A stretch of 64,000 bases of DNA from Alisma plantago-aquatica (lineage: Eukaryota; Streptophyta; Magnoliopsida; Alismatales; Alismataceae): NCBI GenBank assembly GCA_963693085.1, contig OY856409.1:502418303-502482302 (forward strand), in the 5' to 3' direction. Under the pieces are notes generated by a model, which made no database searches, was not told the origin of the DNA, and worked only from the letters and a program-made list of their open reading frames with translations. Positions 1 to 9,806 of this stretch are shown here, one piece after another. Both the position numbers and the translations under genes were made by a program. Each line of letters begins with the position of its first letter. Within the stretch, counting starts at the first letter, position 1.

Positions 1-109
1 TGAACCGACGCGTAACGGCTGGGCTTTTACCGTCACCCACATAGGTGTCGCTTAGAAATAGACACTAAAGGCCTTAAATAACTGACACTAAAGGTCGATT
101 ATGTACTAT
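1..109. repeat. CACTA-like subterminal repeat scrap
   Basis: The stretch repeats short motifs of the kind ACTAAAGG and GACACTAAAGG, with a partly inverted GGTGTC/GACACT pair around 47-71. This resembles the subterminal repeats of plant CACTA (En/Spm) elements, but no terminal CACTA motif is visible. It stops abruptly at 109/110, where pol-derived sequence begins. The family assignment is by resemblance only. Confidence 0.35.
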
Positions 110-352
110 GTGAGTATGTTGAGGAAGTGCCATCTGGATATAGAGTTGGTGTTGCAACCTGTGGAGGTAGAGCTTGTGGAGGATATGGCATATGTGGAAG
201 GTCTAGTTTTGATCCTTGACCGGAGAGTGAAGAAGCTGAAGAGGAAGGACCTAGTGCTGGTAAAGGTTCTTTGGCATCATTGTGGTGTTAAGGAACCCAT
301 GTGGGAGCTCAAAGAAGAGATGAGGAGGAAGCACCCCTACCTTTTCTCTTAG
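110..352 (+). pseudogene. Tekay pol 3' end (chromodomain-like tail), unit 1
   Basis: An open frame of about 80 codons ends in TAG at 350-352. It matches the last part of the pol polyprotein of the complete elements in this window: it begins VSMLRKCH, continues through the GPY/F-to-tail linker LQPVEVEL, then KKLKRKDLVLVKVLWHH and the terminal EEMRRKHP box. That ending is typical of the CR/chromodomain-like C-terminus of Tekay/Del chromoviruses, where the tail is thought to steer integration to chromatin. Everything upstream (gag to integrase) is missing. The break at 110 is at the same pol position as in the two other copies (15630 and 19154). It has no promoter and is a fragment, not a gene. 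Confidence 0.8.
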
Positions 353-371
353 GATTTTGGAGGCAAAATCC
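352..371 (+). other. Post-pol hairpin, family B copy 1
   Basis: GGATTTTG, loop GAGG, then CAAAATCC form a perfect 8-bp stem starting at the last base of the pol stop codon. The other B copies are at 15872-15891 and 19396-19415 and are identical. The equivalent site in element A (11468-11487) has GGATTTCG and CGAAATCC, so both arms differ by complementary changes. Confidence 0.7.
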
Positions 372-641
372 TTGTTAGGGGTTTATGGCTTGTAAGGACC
401 CTGAACCACATTTTTGGATAACCTTGTTTCTTTTGCCTAAGCATGTTGTTTAGAACCTTTTTCTAATCATTTGAGATGCAATTAGGGCCAGTATAAAGCT
501 TAAGTTTCTTGTTTGATCTTGTTGGGATGATGCTTGTGTTTTGTAATGAGGTTTTCCTACAAATTGCAACTCACCCATAGTAGGGGTTGATATGCAAGTT
601 TTCTACCTCTACAGTATTCCTTCTCTCTCTTTGCATCATCT

Positions 642-693
<52 letters not shown>
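642..693 (+). repeat. (GA)n microsatellite
   Basis: About 25 GA units lie within LTR-B copy 1. The equivalent site in copies 2 and 3 has only a few units (about 16166-16190 and 19688-19703), so this locus is highly length-variable. Confidence 0.95.
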
Positions 694-696
<3 letters not shown>

Positions 697-813
697 GCAC
701 CTTGTTTGGGTCTTGGTTGTATGGTGACATCCTTGGTGAGGTATAGAACACATGAGTGAGAGGTGATTTGCTCTTGGATGTGTTGTCTCTGGTTAGAGAG
801 CCTTGGAGAGGTT

Positions 814-962
814 GTTTATCGATTTGTGAGTGTTTTGGGTTGTGCCCTATTAGTTTGTGAGTGTGTAGGGTTGTGCCCTATCGGTTTGTAAGTGAGTAGG
901 GCTATGCCCTATCGATTTGTGAGTATGTAGGGTTGTGCCCTATTGGTTTGAGAATGTGTGGG
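814..962 (+). repeat. 31-bp tandem repeat in LTR-B
   Basis: Four to five units with period 31 contain CCCTATCGGTTTGTGAGTG followed by TAGGGTTGTG; unit starts are at about 814, 845, 876, 907 and 938. The same array sits in LTR-B copies 2 (about 16316-16450) and 3 (about 19828-19965). Confidence 0.85.
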
Positions 963-1133
963 GTTTTTAGCATATCGGGCATGGCCTTGGTAGGAGACCA
1001 AGAGGGTGAGATCTAAACTAGACCATATCACCATGTCTTTCGTGTTGTGGCATGTGGCTCCTTTATTTTGGACAAGTGTCACCTAAGCTCCTAAGTGGGA
1101 TGACACCTCCCATGACCTCTCTCTCATCCCCTA

Positions 1134-1141
1134 GTATATAA
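1134..1141 (+). promoter_or_regulatory. TATA-like box of LTR-B
   Basis: GTATATAA lies downstream of a GC-richer stretch and upstream of a pyrimidine-rich TCTTCTTTCTCTC, a typical plant LTR core promoter layout. Equivalent sites follow CCCTAGTATATAATC or CCCTAATATATAATC in the other copies (about 16629 and 20141). Confidence 0.55.
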
Positions 1142-2552
1142 TCTTCTTTCTCTCTATGACACCTTACATGCTCAAATATGTTCTGGTAATGTGTTATGCC
1201 CTTATCTGTGTAGAACTTGTTTATCGTTTATATGTTGTTACTTGATTGATGCTAATAGACACTTAAATGACCTAACTAATCAAGTGGAACCTAATCATGT
1301 AGTTTGCCATGTGCCAAAGATCCATACAATGTCATCATTTGTTGAATGGTGAAATGAGTTTAACTCGGAGCGCATATTTTTGAATATGTAGGGGTGAGGA
1401 CGAATATCCCCTTACGTCCAGGTTATATGATACATGATTGGCTACGGGCCATACCTTGATAAGAGTGCGGATTCGGACAATAACTCAGTGATATGTGATA
1501 CATAATTTGTTGTGGGCCATACCTGGATAAAAGTGCAGATGTGGTATGATTTGTTGTGGGACATACCTAGATAAAAGTACGGCTGCGGGCCGTTGTTCAG
1601 TTTCACTGGTGTCGTGACCTGTACCAAGGAGGGCTAGATTTGTACAGCTAGACTATATGTCGTTGATAGCAGTTTGACTGATGATGTCACTACATGTTCA
1701 CTCGTACTGACCGAGGGGTGAGGTCGTAGATTCCGACTCTTCTAGCTAGACCTGGTATGGAACTGATTTCAACTTAGCAGCGGTCGGTTGGATTTGGGAG
1801 GTACTACTCAAATCCTCAGGGAAAACGAAAATATGTAATTAGTCGTGTAGTATACTTGTATAGGATCAAATTCGAAAACATTGGATGAGACCTTGCTTGT
1901 TTTTATACATTATCATTGGTAGAAAATATACATTTTCTTCATATTCCTTTTATAATGTTAAGATGTTTCATAATCCAGTAGTAATTGTTTATTCTGTTAA
2001 TAATGATTACCTATAGGTCATGATTATAATCTTATCTGTGATAATAAAAGAGTTGGTGGACAGTTATATATCCCATTGAGATTTGGAATCTCATCCAGTG
2101 GGTTTCCCACATCCTTTTTAGGTGGATGTACATGAGGAGGTAGAGATCGTGCAACAGAGGTTGAGGAGCAACATGAAAGGTAGTAGTTGACAAGGTTAGA
2201 AGTGTTGTTGGATATTTTTTGTTGTTAGAGTCCTAGAGTCGTACTTGTACACTTGGGTCTTTGGATTTTGTAGATGTGCTTTCGATATGTGGTTGGCTTG
2301 TATGCCTCTCTTGTTCATAGTGGTGGTGGATATATGTATATATGTTTTGGAACATGTTTCCTAATAACATGTTGGTGGCACACATGGTAAGTGCTCTGAG
2401 GCATGGAAAGGACTCGTATGTAAAAGTTTTGTTGTTTGGTAGAGTTATGGAAATGGTTTTAATTTTTAATATTTTTCAGTAATCTATTCTCTTAATCTTT
2501 CTTCCATGGTTTTATTTCGAGTAATCTCATTTTCGTGGCCGGAGGCGTCACA

Positions 2553-2652
2553 CTCACTTCATGTTTGATTTCGGTTTCATGGTCTTAATCATCTTGTTGA
2601 TCTTGAGTTCATGGTATTTTCTCTCCTGATGACTCTTCGGATTTGTGGAGAT
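2553..2652 (+). other. Common flank of the triplicated unit (left part), ends in target duplication
   Basis: CTCACTTCATG... is nearly identical to the sequence after LTR-B copies 2 (18951-19153) and 3 (23251-23450). It is interrupted at 2652/2653 by element A and resumes at 15526. The last five bases, GAGAT at 2648-2652, are the left target-site duplication. Confidence 0.8.
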
Positions 2653-2945
2653 TGTAAGGACCCTGACCTGCGTTTAGGGTTTACCCTGTTTGTTTTGCTT
2701 GATCTTGGTGCTTGCTAATCACCTTTGAGTGGTGATTAGGGTTTTGTTGTGCTTTGTTGAGAGTTCGAGGGGCTACTTGCAAATAACCCAAGTTTAGGGT
2801 TTTGTGGGGAAGTTTGCCACTTGTGAGATGTTTTCCCTCTTTGATTCCTATAGGGTTGAGAGGAAGGCTTGGGCTTGTTGTTTTAGTCCTTTGGGCCTGA
2901 GTTGAGCTTGTTTGGGCTTTGGAGTTCCTTGTTTGGGCTTGCTTG

Positions 2946-3025
2946 AGCCTTGTGTCGCCCAGGGCAGGTGGTGTGTCGCCCAGTTGCTTGGTGTGTCGCC
3001 CAGTAGCTCTTGTTGTGTCACCCAG
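2946..3025 (-). repeat. Antisense copies of the CGAYA motif upstream of TATA (LTR-A)
   Basis: Three copies of TGTCGCCCAG and one of TGTCACCCAG occur at about 22-bp spacing. They are the reverse complement of the TGGGCGACA units that fill the same LTR further down. The equivalent block in the 3' LTR is at about 11815-11890. Confidence 0.8.
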
Positions 3026-3175
3026 ATGGCTTGGCTTGGTTGGTGGACACATGGTGCACATCTTGGACAAGTGCCTTATGGCTTGCATGAGAGGTGGCTT
3101 GAGTTGGTGGACATGTGTCCCTTGGGTGGGCGACACATAGCATGGTTGTACCTTGGTTTCTCCTCCCCTTCTTCC

Positions 3176-3182
3176 TATATAG
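3176..3182 (+). promoter_or_regulatory. TATA box of LTR-A
   Basis: CCTATATAGGTAGCTC follows a C-rich CTCCCCTTCTT tract and is conserved in the 3' LTR at 12039-12045. It is the best core-promoter candidate in this LTR and would put the motif array into the transcript leader. Confidence 0.6.
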
Positions 3183-3972
3183 GTAGCTCTGCTCCTTGCC
3201 TTAGTCTCCTTTGCTCTTTTGGTCTCCCCTCCACCCTTGGTGCACGATATCCCTCTCCATCTTGCTTGTGTTGGCCGATACACTTCCTTGGAGCTGAAGT
3301 GGTGGCCGATACACCTTCCTGGAGCAGCTTGGTGGACGATAGCTTTGGACCTTAGAGTGCTTTGGAGCTTTGGTGGCCGACAACCTTGGAGCTCAAAGTG
3401 CATCTTCTTCCTTGGAGCTTAAGGCGGGTTGCATAGTTTCTAACCCTAACTCTCTTACCTCTAGCTTTAACCTTGTTACATGTGAGTAGACTAGCTTAGT
3501 TCATTTCTTGTGCACCTTGCTTATATACCTTAGTGGCCGATATCCCTCTCTTGGGTTTAGGGTTCCTTGTATACCTTGCTTTTTAGGGTTTGTGCTCCCT
3601 TGTGTTGGAGGTTGAAGGTGACCTAGGGTTGGGCGATATCCCTTCCTTGTGGGTGTGTTGGGCGACACCCTTGTCCTTGAGTTGAACAATATCAGTGTTC
3701 TTGGTGTTGGGCAACACCCTTCCTCTTGGGTTGGGCGATAGGTTGACCTAGTATGGATGTTGGCCGACATGGTGACCATGTTGGGCGATATGGTTCCTTG
3801 GGTTGAGCAACACCTTTGTTTTTGAGTTGGACGGCATGGTGTTCCCCTTGGTGGACGATATGGTAGCTGGTGAGTCCTTTAGGTTGGCCGATACCCTTGC
3901 CCTTGAGTTGGGCGATAGGGTGAGCTAGGGTTTGTTGGCCGATATGGTGAGTACCCTTGGAGATGGGCGATA

Positions 3973-3998
3973 CTCTCTCTCTCTCTCTCTCTCTCTCT
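3973..3998 (+). repeat. (CT)n microsatellite in LTR-A
   Basis: About 13 CT units lie inside the motif array. The 3' LTR has a longer version at 12835-12871. Confidence 0.95.
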
Positions 3999-6029
3999 TG
4001 TTGGGCGACATGGTCTGATGGTGTTGGGCGACATGGTCTGATGGTGTTGGGCGACATGGATGTCCTTGAGTTGGACGATAGAATGGGTGCTCTTGTGTTG
4101 AGTTATCTCCTTGTCCATGTGGTGGACGATAGGGCCAAGTAGTGCCATGATGGACGATAGGCTATGTGCCCTGATGGCCGATACCATGATGGCTGATACC
4201 ATGTTGGGCGACATGCCTTGGGCCATGATGGCCGATAGGGTTAGTGTGGTGGCCGATACCCATGTTGGGTGATAGGTTTCAGATGAGGGTTGTGAGGCTA
4301 TAGTGAGGGTATGAGTTTCTTTGGTGACGGTCCCTTATGCGATAGAAGTGGATGTTTATACATTAACCAATAAAATGATGGTGGTGTTTGTGATATCATC
4401 AATATGTAATATGTTGCCTTGCAGATAATAAGGATGCTAATGGTAGTAATGTATATGATGATAGCCCTCATGTAATAGATGCATGATGTGACCCGTTATG
4501 CTTAATTGTTAATGATAATGAAGATGATGATAACTACTCTAGTAGTTTGTTTAATGATAATAATGTTGGTAATAATGATGCTAAGTGACAGTTATGTTAA
4601 AGGTTGCTTCATGATAAAGATGACAATAGTTGATGACATAGTAATGACCTTGTTAATAATAGTGTTGGTTCTGTAAACACAACATGATCTCTATATACCC
4701 TGATTGTTTGTACAATCTCAATATAAGGGTAAGTATCAGTATGGTTGTTTAATGATGTACTTAACATACTTGATTACCAAATAACTGTCATATTGATAAG
4801 TAGATTATCTTGAATGATATTTCATGATAGTGAGCATATTCCTTATGTTGAATCTACAATTATTGCATACCTTAACCTTGCAGGTGATGACTTAGCCATG
4901 AAAGGGCTATGTGACATATGTAATGAGTAACATTACTTTGATATTTGCTCTATAAGATTATGTATGTGATGTGTTGGTCCCATGATGATGATGTGAGCCT
5001 TAAGAGGCAGTAACATTACATGATGAAGGGTTGAGACCCTGTGGTATGTGATGATCCTTGAGATGGATCTGGATGGTTGGCAAGAGGCCAAGTGATAACA
5101 TGTGATGTTGGATCCTTAAGATGGATCAGGTTGATATGAATAGATCATAATATAATGTTCTTTACTTTCTGTTATATCTTTGCATGTTATACAACTTGGT
5201 TGAATCTTGCAATCCATCTAAAAGATACTAATTAATCACAGTGAAATATATCATGTAGTTTGCCCTGGCCATAGATCCATCATCGTAAGGACTTGGTGAT
5301 GGTGAAACAGGTTTTCCTACGGGTTAACCTGGAAGCGCATATTGTTGAATATGTGTAGGTTGCTCCTAGCCTGAAAATGAGGAGGTAAGAGTGTAACTTC
5401 GGTTGCAGACTCAGATATGTGTGCAGAGCATGGTGAACAGACCCATGGCTCAGGATATGTGATGTATGGAGCATGAATGCGTTCATGGCTCAGAGCACGG
5501 TGATCTGGCCTGTGGCTCAGTTTTACTAGCGCCGAGACCTGTACCAAGGCGGGCTAGAGAATGGGTGGCCTATGGAGCTAACCCTGTGGCTTAGAACACT
5601 TCAGCATGTGACTGCGGTCCTGCTTGTGTTGTACTCATGTACTGACCATGAGGTGGGAGGTCGTGGAGTCCGGCTCTTCCATTGACCTTGTATGGCACTG
5701 TCTTGGGTTTCGTAACCGAAGGTTGGATTTGAACGGTACTGTTCAAATCCTCAGGGCATAATAAAATGTAATACAGCCATTTAGTATTTACTAGTCATAT
5801 CAAAAACGAAACATTGGTTGAGGCCTTGTTTGTGTAATATTCCGTTATACCTTGCAGGTCATGTGGTAATCTACCTTATCTTGATAATCAGGTTATATGG
5901 CATTATATTCTGTTCTAATAATCCTGTTACATGTTGATATATCTCATCTTGATAATCATATTCTTTTGAAAGACATCTGGTTATAAGTTTTAGTACAGCT
6001 GGTATGCTTGCCGGTAAGAATGATCTTGC

Positions 6030-6049
6030 TATATATATATATATATATA
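6030..6049 (+). repeat. (TA)n microsatellite in LTR-A
   Basis: About ten TA units. The 3' LTR version at 14879-14894 is shorter. Confidence 0.9.
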
Positions 6050-6679
6050 ACTGCTTCTGATATATCTGCTCATGTTATAATTACTGTTATAGTTTCTCTT
6101 GCTGAGGTTCTATGGTTGCGGTGGGGAGCTATGTTTCCCGCTGGGACAATTGTTCAATTGTCTCACTCCGCTGGTTTCCACCCTTTTTAGGTGGTCGAGG
6201 TAGACGTGGTCGTGGTTGTGGTGTTGCGGACGAGCAGCTTGAGGAGCAGTAGAAGGCAAGGATGGACATGTTGCTGTTTTGGATGTTTTTTAGTAGAGTC
6301 TAGAGTCATCCCTGTACTCTCAGGTCCTTGGCAGTGTTTTGACGATGTTTCACGAAGATTGTTCGATGATATCTGTATATCCTGCTGTTGGCCGGATGTG
6401 GGCCTTTATGTATATATGAACAGGTGGTGAACTCATGTGATGGATGGACAGTTGTTCCTTAGCTGTGGACACGTGTCAGATCTTGTGTATGTACATATTT
6501 ATATGACATGTTTCTGTGCAGGATGAGGACTGGAAAGTAATAGTTTCACAGTTTATCAGTTTTCCGCAATCAGTTTTAATTAACCCGTGTTTTGATAATC
6601 TGTGGTTATGGTGTTTTCCGCACGTTTTCGCGTAACACCTCGTTATCTGTGTGATAATGGGATGTGTTGCCACAAGTTT

Positions 6680-6691
6680 TGGTATCAGAGC
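6680..6691 (+). other. Primer binding site of element A
   Basis: TGGTATCAGAGC starts five bases after the 5' LTR. It is the standard plant retrotransposon site complementary to the 3' end of initiator tRNA-Met. Confidence 0.92.
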
Positions 6692-6800
6692 TTTAGGTTC
6701 GCTGAGTCTACAGGGATCTAGGACTAGGTTGAGTCTGTTCTTATGAGTTTTCCAGGTTATCTTACAAAAATCTTCTGCCCTAAGCAGAAGAAAAGTCAAG

Positions 6801-7613
6801 ATGTATGGAAACCACGAAGAACATGCTCCTGTGCATAGTGATGATGCATCGGTTGATGGAGCAGATGGACGGGCACATGAAGATCGGGTGCCTGAGGTCC
6901 CCCAACCAGACCCAGCCATACTTGAACACCCTGCCTACCAACAGCTTATGGGGCAGTTAATGGCTACGATGAATCTCATGGTTGAGCGATTACCAGTGCC
7001 TCCTCCGCGAGCACAGGTTCCCCATGGAGAAGCATCGGGTATTGGGAAGACCTTTGAGCGGCTTCGCCGAGTCGGAACTTCAGATTATGCTGGAACAGCT
7101 GATCCAGCGGATGCAGATCTGTGGCTGACGAGTCTTGAAAAGGCTTTCCGGATCCTCGACATCCCCAAAGCAGACAAAGTAAAGAATGTTGTCTACCTTT
7201 TGAAGGGTAGTGCTGGTCACTGGTGGACCATCGAGGAAGAGAAGCGGCCTGGTGATGTGATCTGTTGGGAAGTGTTTTGGCGCGAGTTCGTCACCAGGTA
7301 CTTTCCGAAGACGTACCTGGATGAGAAGATCAGTCAGTTTGAGAAGTTGCGGCAAGGAACGATGAACATCACCGAGTATGAAGCTAAGTTTATGGATCTA
7401 TTGAGGTTCTGTCCTCACATGGCGGCGACAGATGATGAACGGATCAGACATTTCGAGAAGGGTTTGAGCGCTGAGTTGACAACCCATGTGTCTGTGCTGG
7501 AAAACCGAGAGCGGTTTGCTACGTTTGTGGAATCAGTTCGACGGATCGAGAGGACAGTAAGGGAGAAAAGAGAGTCGGTGTCTCTTAAAAGACCTGCTCA
7601 GTTTCAAGGATGA
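6801..7613 (+). pseudogene. gag: Element A gag (capsid part)
   Basis: An open frame of 270 codons starts with ATG 110 bp after the primer binding site, matching the start of gag in element C (both begin M-x-G-x-HEE). It carries the retrotransposon gag core: LWLTSLEKAFRIL near residue 105, GSAGHWW near 137, the FPKTYLDEKISQFEKLRQG block near 170 and the FEKGLSAEL block near 220. Gag would assemble the cytoplasmic particle that packages element RNA. The frame ends at TGA 7611-7613, where element C and the downstream homology show the protein should continue into KKPRFSAP. The stop is therefore a mutation, and the zinc knuckle is cut off from the capsid. Confidence 0.9.
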
Positions 7614-7655
7614 AGGTTTGGTGGCTTCAAGAAACCCAGGTTTTCAGCACCGTCA

Positions 7656-8480
7656 GTGATGAGAAGTGCTGGTGTACCATCTCAGTGGTCTCCGAGTAAG
7701 GGAAAAGGTTATGTTTCTTCACCGTCCAAGGCGCACAGTTCAGCTTCGGTGGCAGTGACAGGGCCATCTAGGCCACGAGTTGACAATAGAGCATGTCATC
7801 TCTGTGGACAAGTCGGGCATTGGAAGTTCAATTGCCCGAATAGAGATGTTGAAGTGACGCAGCAACCGAGGCAGAGTTTCCAGAAGTATGAGAGACCACA
7901 GCCCAGTGGTAGCAGAGGACGAGGATGCGGTCAAGCGTCTCAAGCTGGATCGTCTGCTCAAGGGAGCAGAGGTCGTAGACAGCAAGCTACGGCTCGATTC
8001 TATGCCATGAATCAGCCGGAGGCGATAGTCAACCCACGAGTGGTGACAGGTCAGATGGAGTTATTTCATTCTGATATGTCTTCTTCTTGCTTTATATCTG
8101 TTCTGGTTGACCCGCGTGCTACACACTCTTTTATCGCCTATAGTATGCTTGAAAACTGTCATCTACCTGTTAGTTGTAAGAAGGATAGCTTGTTGTTAGA
8201 AACCCCTCTTGATGGTTCCTCTTTGCTTCGAGAAGAGTGTCCATCTTGTGTTTTGTCTTTTTCGGGACACAGCATTCAGGTGGATCTCATACCACTTGAT
8301 ATGCATGGTTTCGATGTTATCCTTGGGATGGATACCTTAGAGAAGTATAAGGTTGTCTTGGACTGTGGTTCCAAGCAGGCGGTGTTTGATGTTGCTGGAG
8401 AGGAGTGGATCTTCCAGGGAGATAGGAAGATTCTTCTGACGTGTCTGGTGTCAGCGATGGTGGTAGATAGGTTGTTGTGA
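7656..8480 (+). pseudogene. Element A nucleocapsid zinc knuckle and protease
   Basis: This is a continuation of the gag-pol frame after the 7611 stop. A CCHC knuckle (C-x2-C-x4-H-x4-C: CHLCGQVGHWKFNC, DNA 7794-7835) follows a basic, Ser/Gly-rich linker. The aspartic protease follows. Its motif here reads LVDPRATHSF, whereas element C has LIDPGATHSF, so the catalytic-loop Gly is replaced by Arg. That should inactivate the enzyme even without the stops. The conserved IPLDMHGFDVILGMDTLEKY block lies near residues 212-231. The frame ends at TGA 8478-8480, where element C has AGA. Confidence 0.88.
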
Positions 8481-8837
8481 CAAGGATGTGAGGCATTCTT
8501 AGCTCACGTTGTGGATACCGTTGTGGATACCAAGGCGAAAGGCCTTAACCTTGAAGAAGTGTCAGTGGTCTGAGAGTTTGCAGATGTGTTTCTCGAGGAG
8601 TTTCCTGGTGTTCCTCCACCCCGAGAGATCGATTTTGAGATCAATCTGGCTCCGGGAACGCAGCCGATTGCACAGACACCTTATAGGATGGCTCCAAGAG
8701 AGATGGTAGAGTTGAAGAAGCAGTTACAAGAGTTGTTGGAGAAAGGTTTCATCAGACCGAGCACGTCACCTTGGGGTGCTCCCGTGTTGTTCGTTAAGAA
8801 GAAGGATGGTTCGATGCGGTTGTGTATAGACTACTGA
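8481..8837 (+). pseudogene. Element A protease-RT linker and RT N-terminus
   Basis: The same reading frame continues: LAHVVDT, a 12-bp tandem duplication (GTTGTGGATACC twice, giving VVDTVVDT), a further TGA at 8571-8573, then [20 protein letters not shown] and the RT entry [34 protein letters not shown] and LCIDY. It stops at TGA 8835-8837, where element C reads YRQLN. An ORF beginning at 8586 is only the part of this frame between the two stops. Confidence 0.88.
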
Positions 8838-9806
8838 CAGTTGAACAAGGTCACGATCAAGAATAAGTACCCGTTGCCGAGGATAGATGACTTGTTCGGT
8901 CAGTTGCGTTGTGCTACAGTGTTTTCGAAGATCGATCTACGGTCTGGATATCATCAGTTGAGGATAAAGGCGGATGACATACCAAAGTCAGCTTTTAGGA
9001 TGAGGTATGGTCATTTTGAGTTTGTGGTTATGCCGTTTGGATTAACCAATGCACCTGCTGCTTTCATGGACCTGATGAACAGAGTGTTTCGTCCGTTCTT
9101 AGATCAGTTTGTTGTAGTTTTCATAGATGACATCTTGATCTATAGTCGGAACCGGCTAGAGCATGAGCAACATCTTCGTCAAGCGTTGACTCTCCTTCGT
9201 CAACATCAGTTGTATGCTAAGTTTAGTAAGTGTGAGTTCTGGTTGGATGAAGTGACTTTCTTAGTTCATGTGATATCTGCTGAAGGAGTCAAAGTAGATC
9301 CGAAGAAAGTGGAATCCGTTGCGGATTGGGAACAGTCGAAGACGCCGACGGAAGTTCATAGTTTCCTTGGTCTAGCAGGATACTACCGGAGGTTTATCAA
9401 GGACTTCAGTTCGATAGCTCTACCGATGATGAAGTTGACCAGGAAGGATGTACCTTTTGTTTGGAATGATCGATGTCAGCAAGCTTTCCAAAGTTTGAAG
9501 GAAAAGCTAACCAGTGCTCCAGTGTTGATCTTGCCAGAATCTGGAAAAGGCTATGTTGTTTTCTGTGATGCGTCCAAGAAAGGTTTGGGTTGTGTGCTGA
9601 TGCAGGAAGATCATGTGGTTTCTTTTGCTTCACGACAGCTTAAGAAACACGAGGAGAACTATCCGACCCATGACTTGGAGCTGGCAGCAGTGGTTCATGC
9701 GTTAAAGATTTGGAGACACTATCTTTATGGAGAAATGTGTCGGATCTTTACAGATCACAAGAATCTGAAGTACATCTTCTCACAGCAAGAGTTGAACATG
9801 CGATAG
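8838..9806 (+). pseudogene. Element A reverse transcriptase and RNase H
   Basis: It starts [20 protein letters not shown] and carries RT blocks in order: [27 protein letters not shown] and the catalytic FIDDILIYS (the YxDD box as FIDD, normal for plant gypsy). The thumb and connection follow with [13 protein letters not shown]. RNase H follows with [36 protein letters not shown] and [11 protein letters not shown]. The enzyme would copy element RNA to DNA in the particle and remove the RNA strand. All catalytic residues I can identify by motif are intact. The frame closes at TAG 9804-9806, where element C reads MRQRRWMEL. Confidence 0.92.

Larger units (their letters stand above)
391..2552 (+). 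mobile_element. LTR-B copy 1 (Tekay-like LTR, internally deleted)
   Basis: The LTR begins TGTAAGGACCCTGAACC just after the pol tail and purine-rich TTAGGGG, and ends GGCGTCACA (TG...CA). It aligns by eye along its length with copies at 15911-18950 and 19435-23250. At about 1161 it lacks roughly 1.7 kb present in copy 3 (about 20166-21850), which explains its 2.16 kb length. It contains a GA microsatellite, a 31-bp tandem repeat and a TATA-like box. No primer binding site follows it: the next bases are the common flank rather than a tRNA-complementary site, so it is the 3' LTR of a truncated element. Confidence 0.75.
3120..4275 (+). repeat. Degenerate GRNCGAYA motif array in R/U5 of LTR-A
   Basis: At least 25 near-matches to TGGCCGATA, TGGGCGAYA or TGGACGATA occur at irregular 20-100 bp spacing, usually followed by a short gene-like spacer such as CCCTTGTCCTTGAGT. 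The run starts around the TATA box and covers about 1.1 kb. The same array is at about 11990-13125 in the 3' LTR. The function is unknown. Confidence 0.85.
2653..6674 (+). repeat. 5' LTR of element A
   Basis: It runs from TGTAAGGACCCTGACC to GTTGCCACA, 4022 bp. The 3' partner is 4014 bp and looks nearly identical by eye; the most visible differences are microsatellite lengths and one extra copy of a 23-bp GGGCGACATGG-type repeat near 4010-4050. It contains a TATA box, the GRNCGAYA motif array, CT and TA microsatellites and a long AT-rich U5-like half. Confidence 0.93.

Noticed and set aside
557..751. Ser-Leu-rich frame in LTR-B (and 58281-58538 in the solo LTR)
   Set aside because: The first is translation of a GA microsatellite and the second of a tandem repeat.
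2681..3403. Long minus-strand reading frame of 240 codons in LTR-A (and its 222-codon copy at 11598-12266)
   Set aside because: It lies entirely in the LTR, reads through the TGTCGCCCA/GGCCGATA motifs (hence repeated RPT/HQ words), and has no promoter or family resemblance. The same applies to 3692-4226 and 12555-13076.
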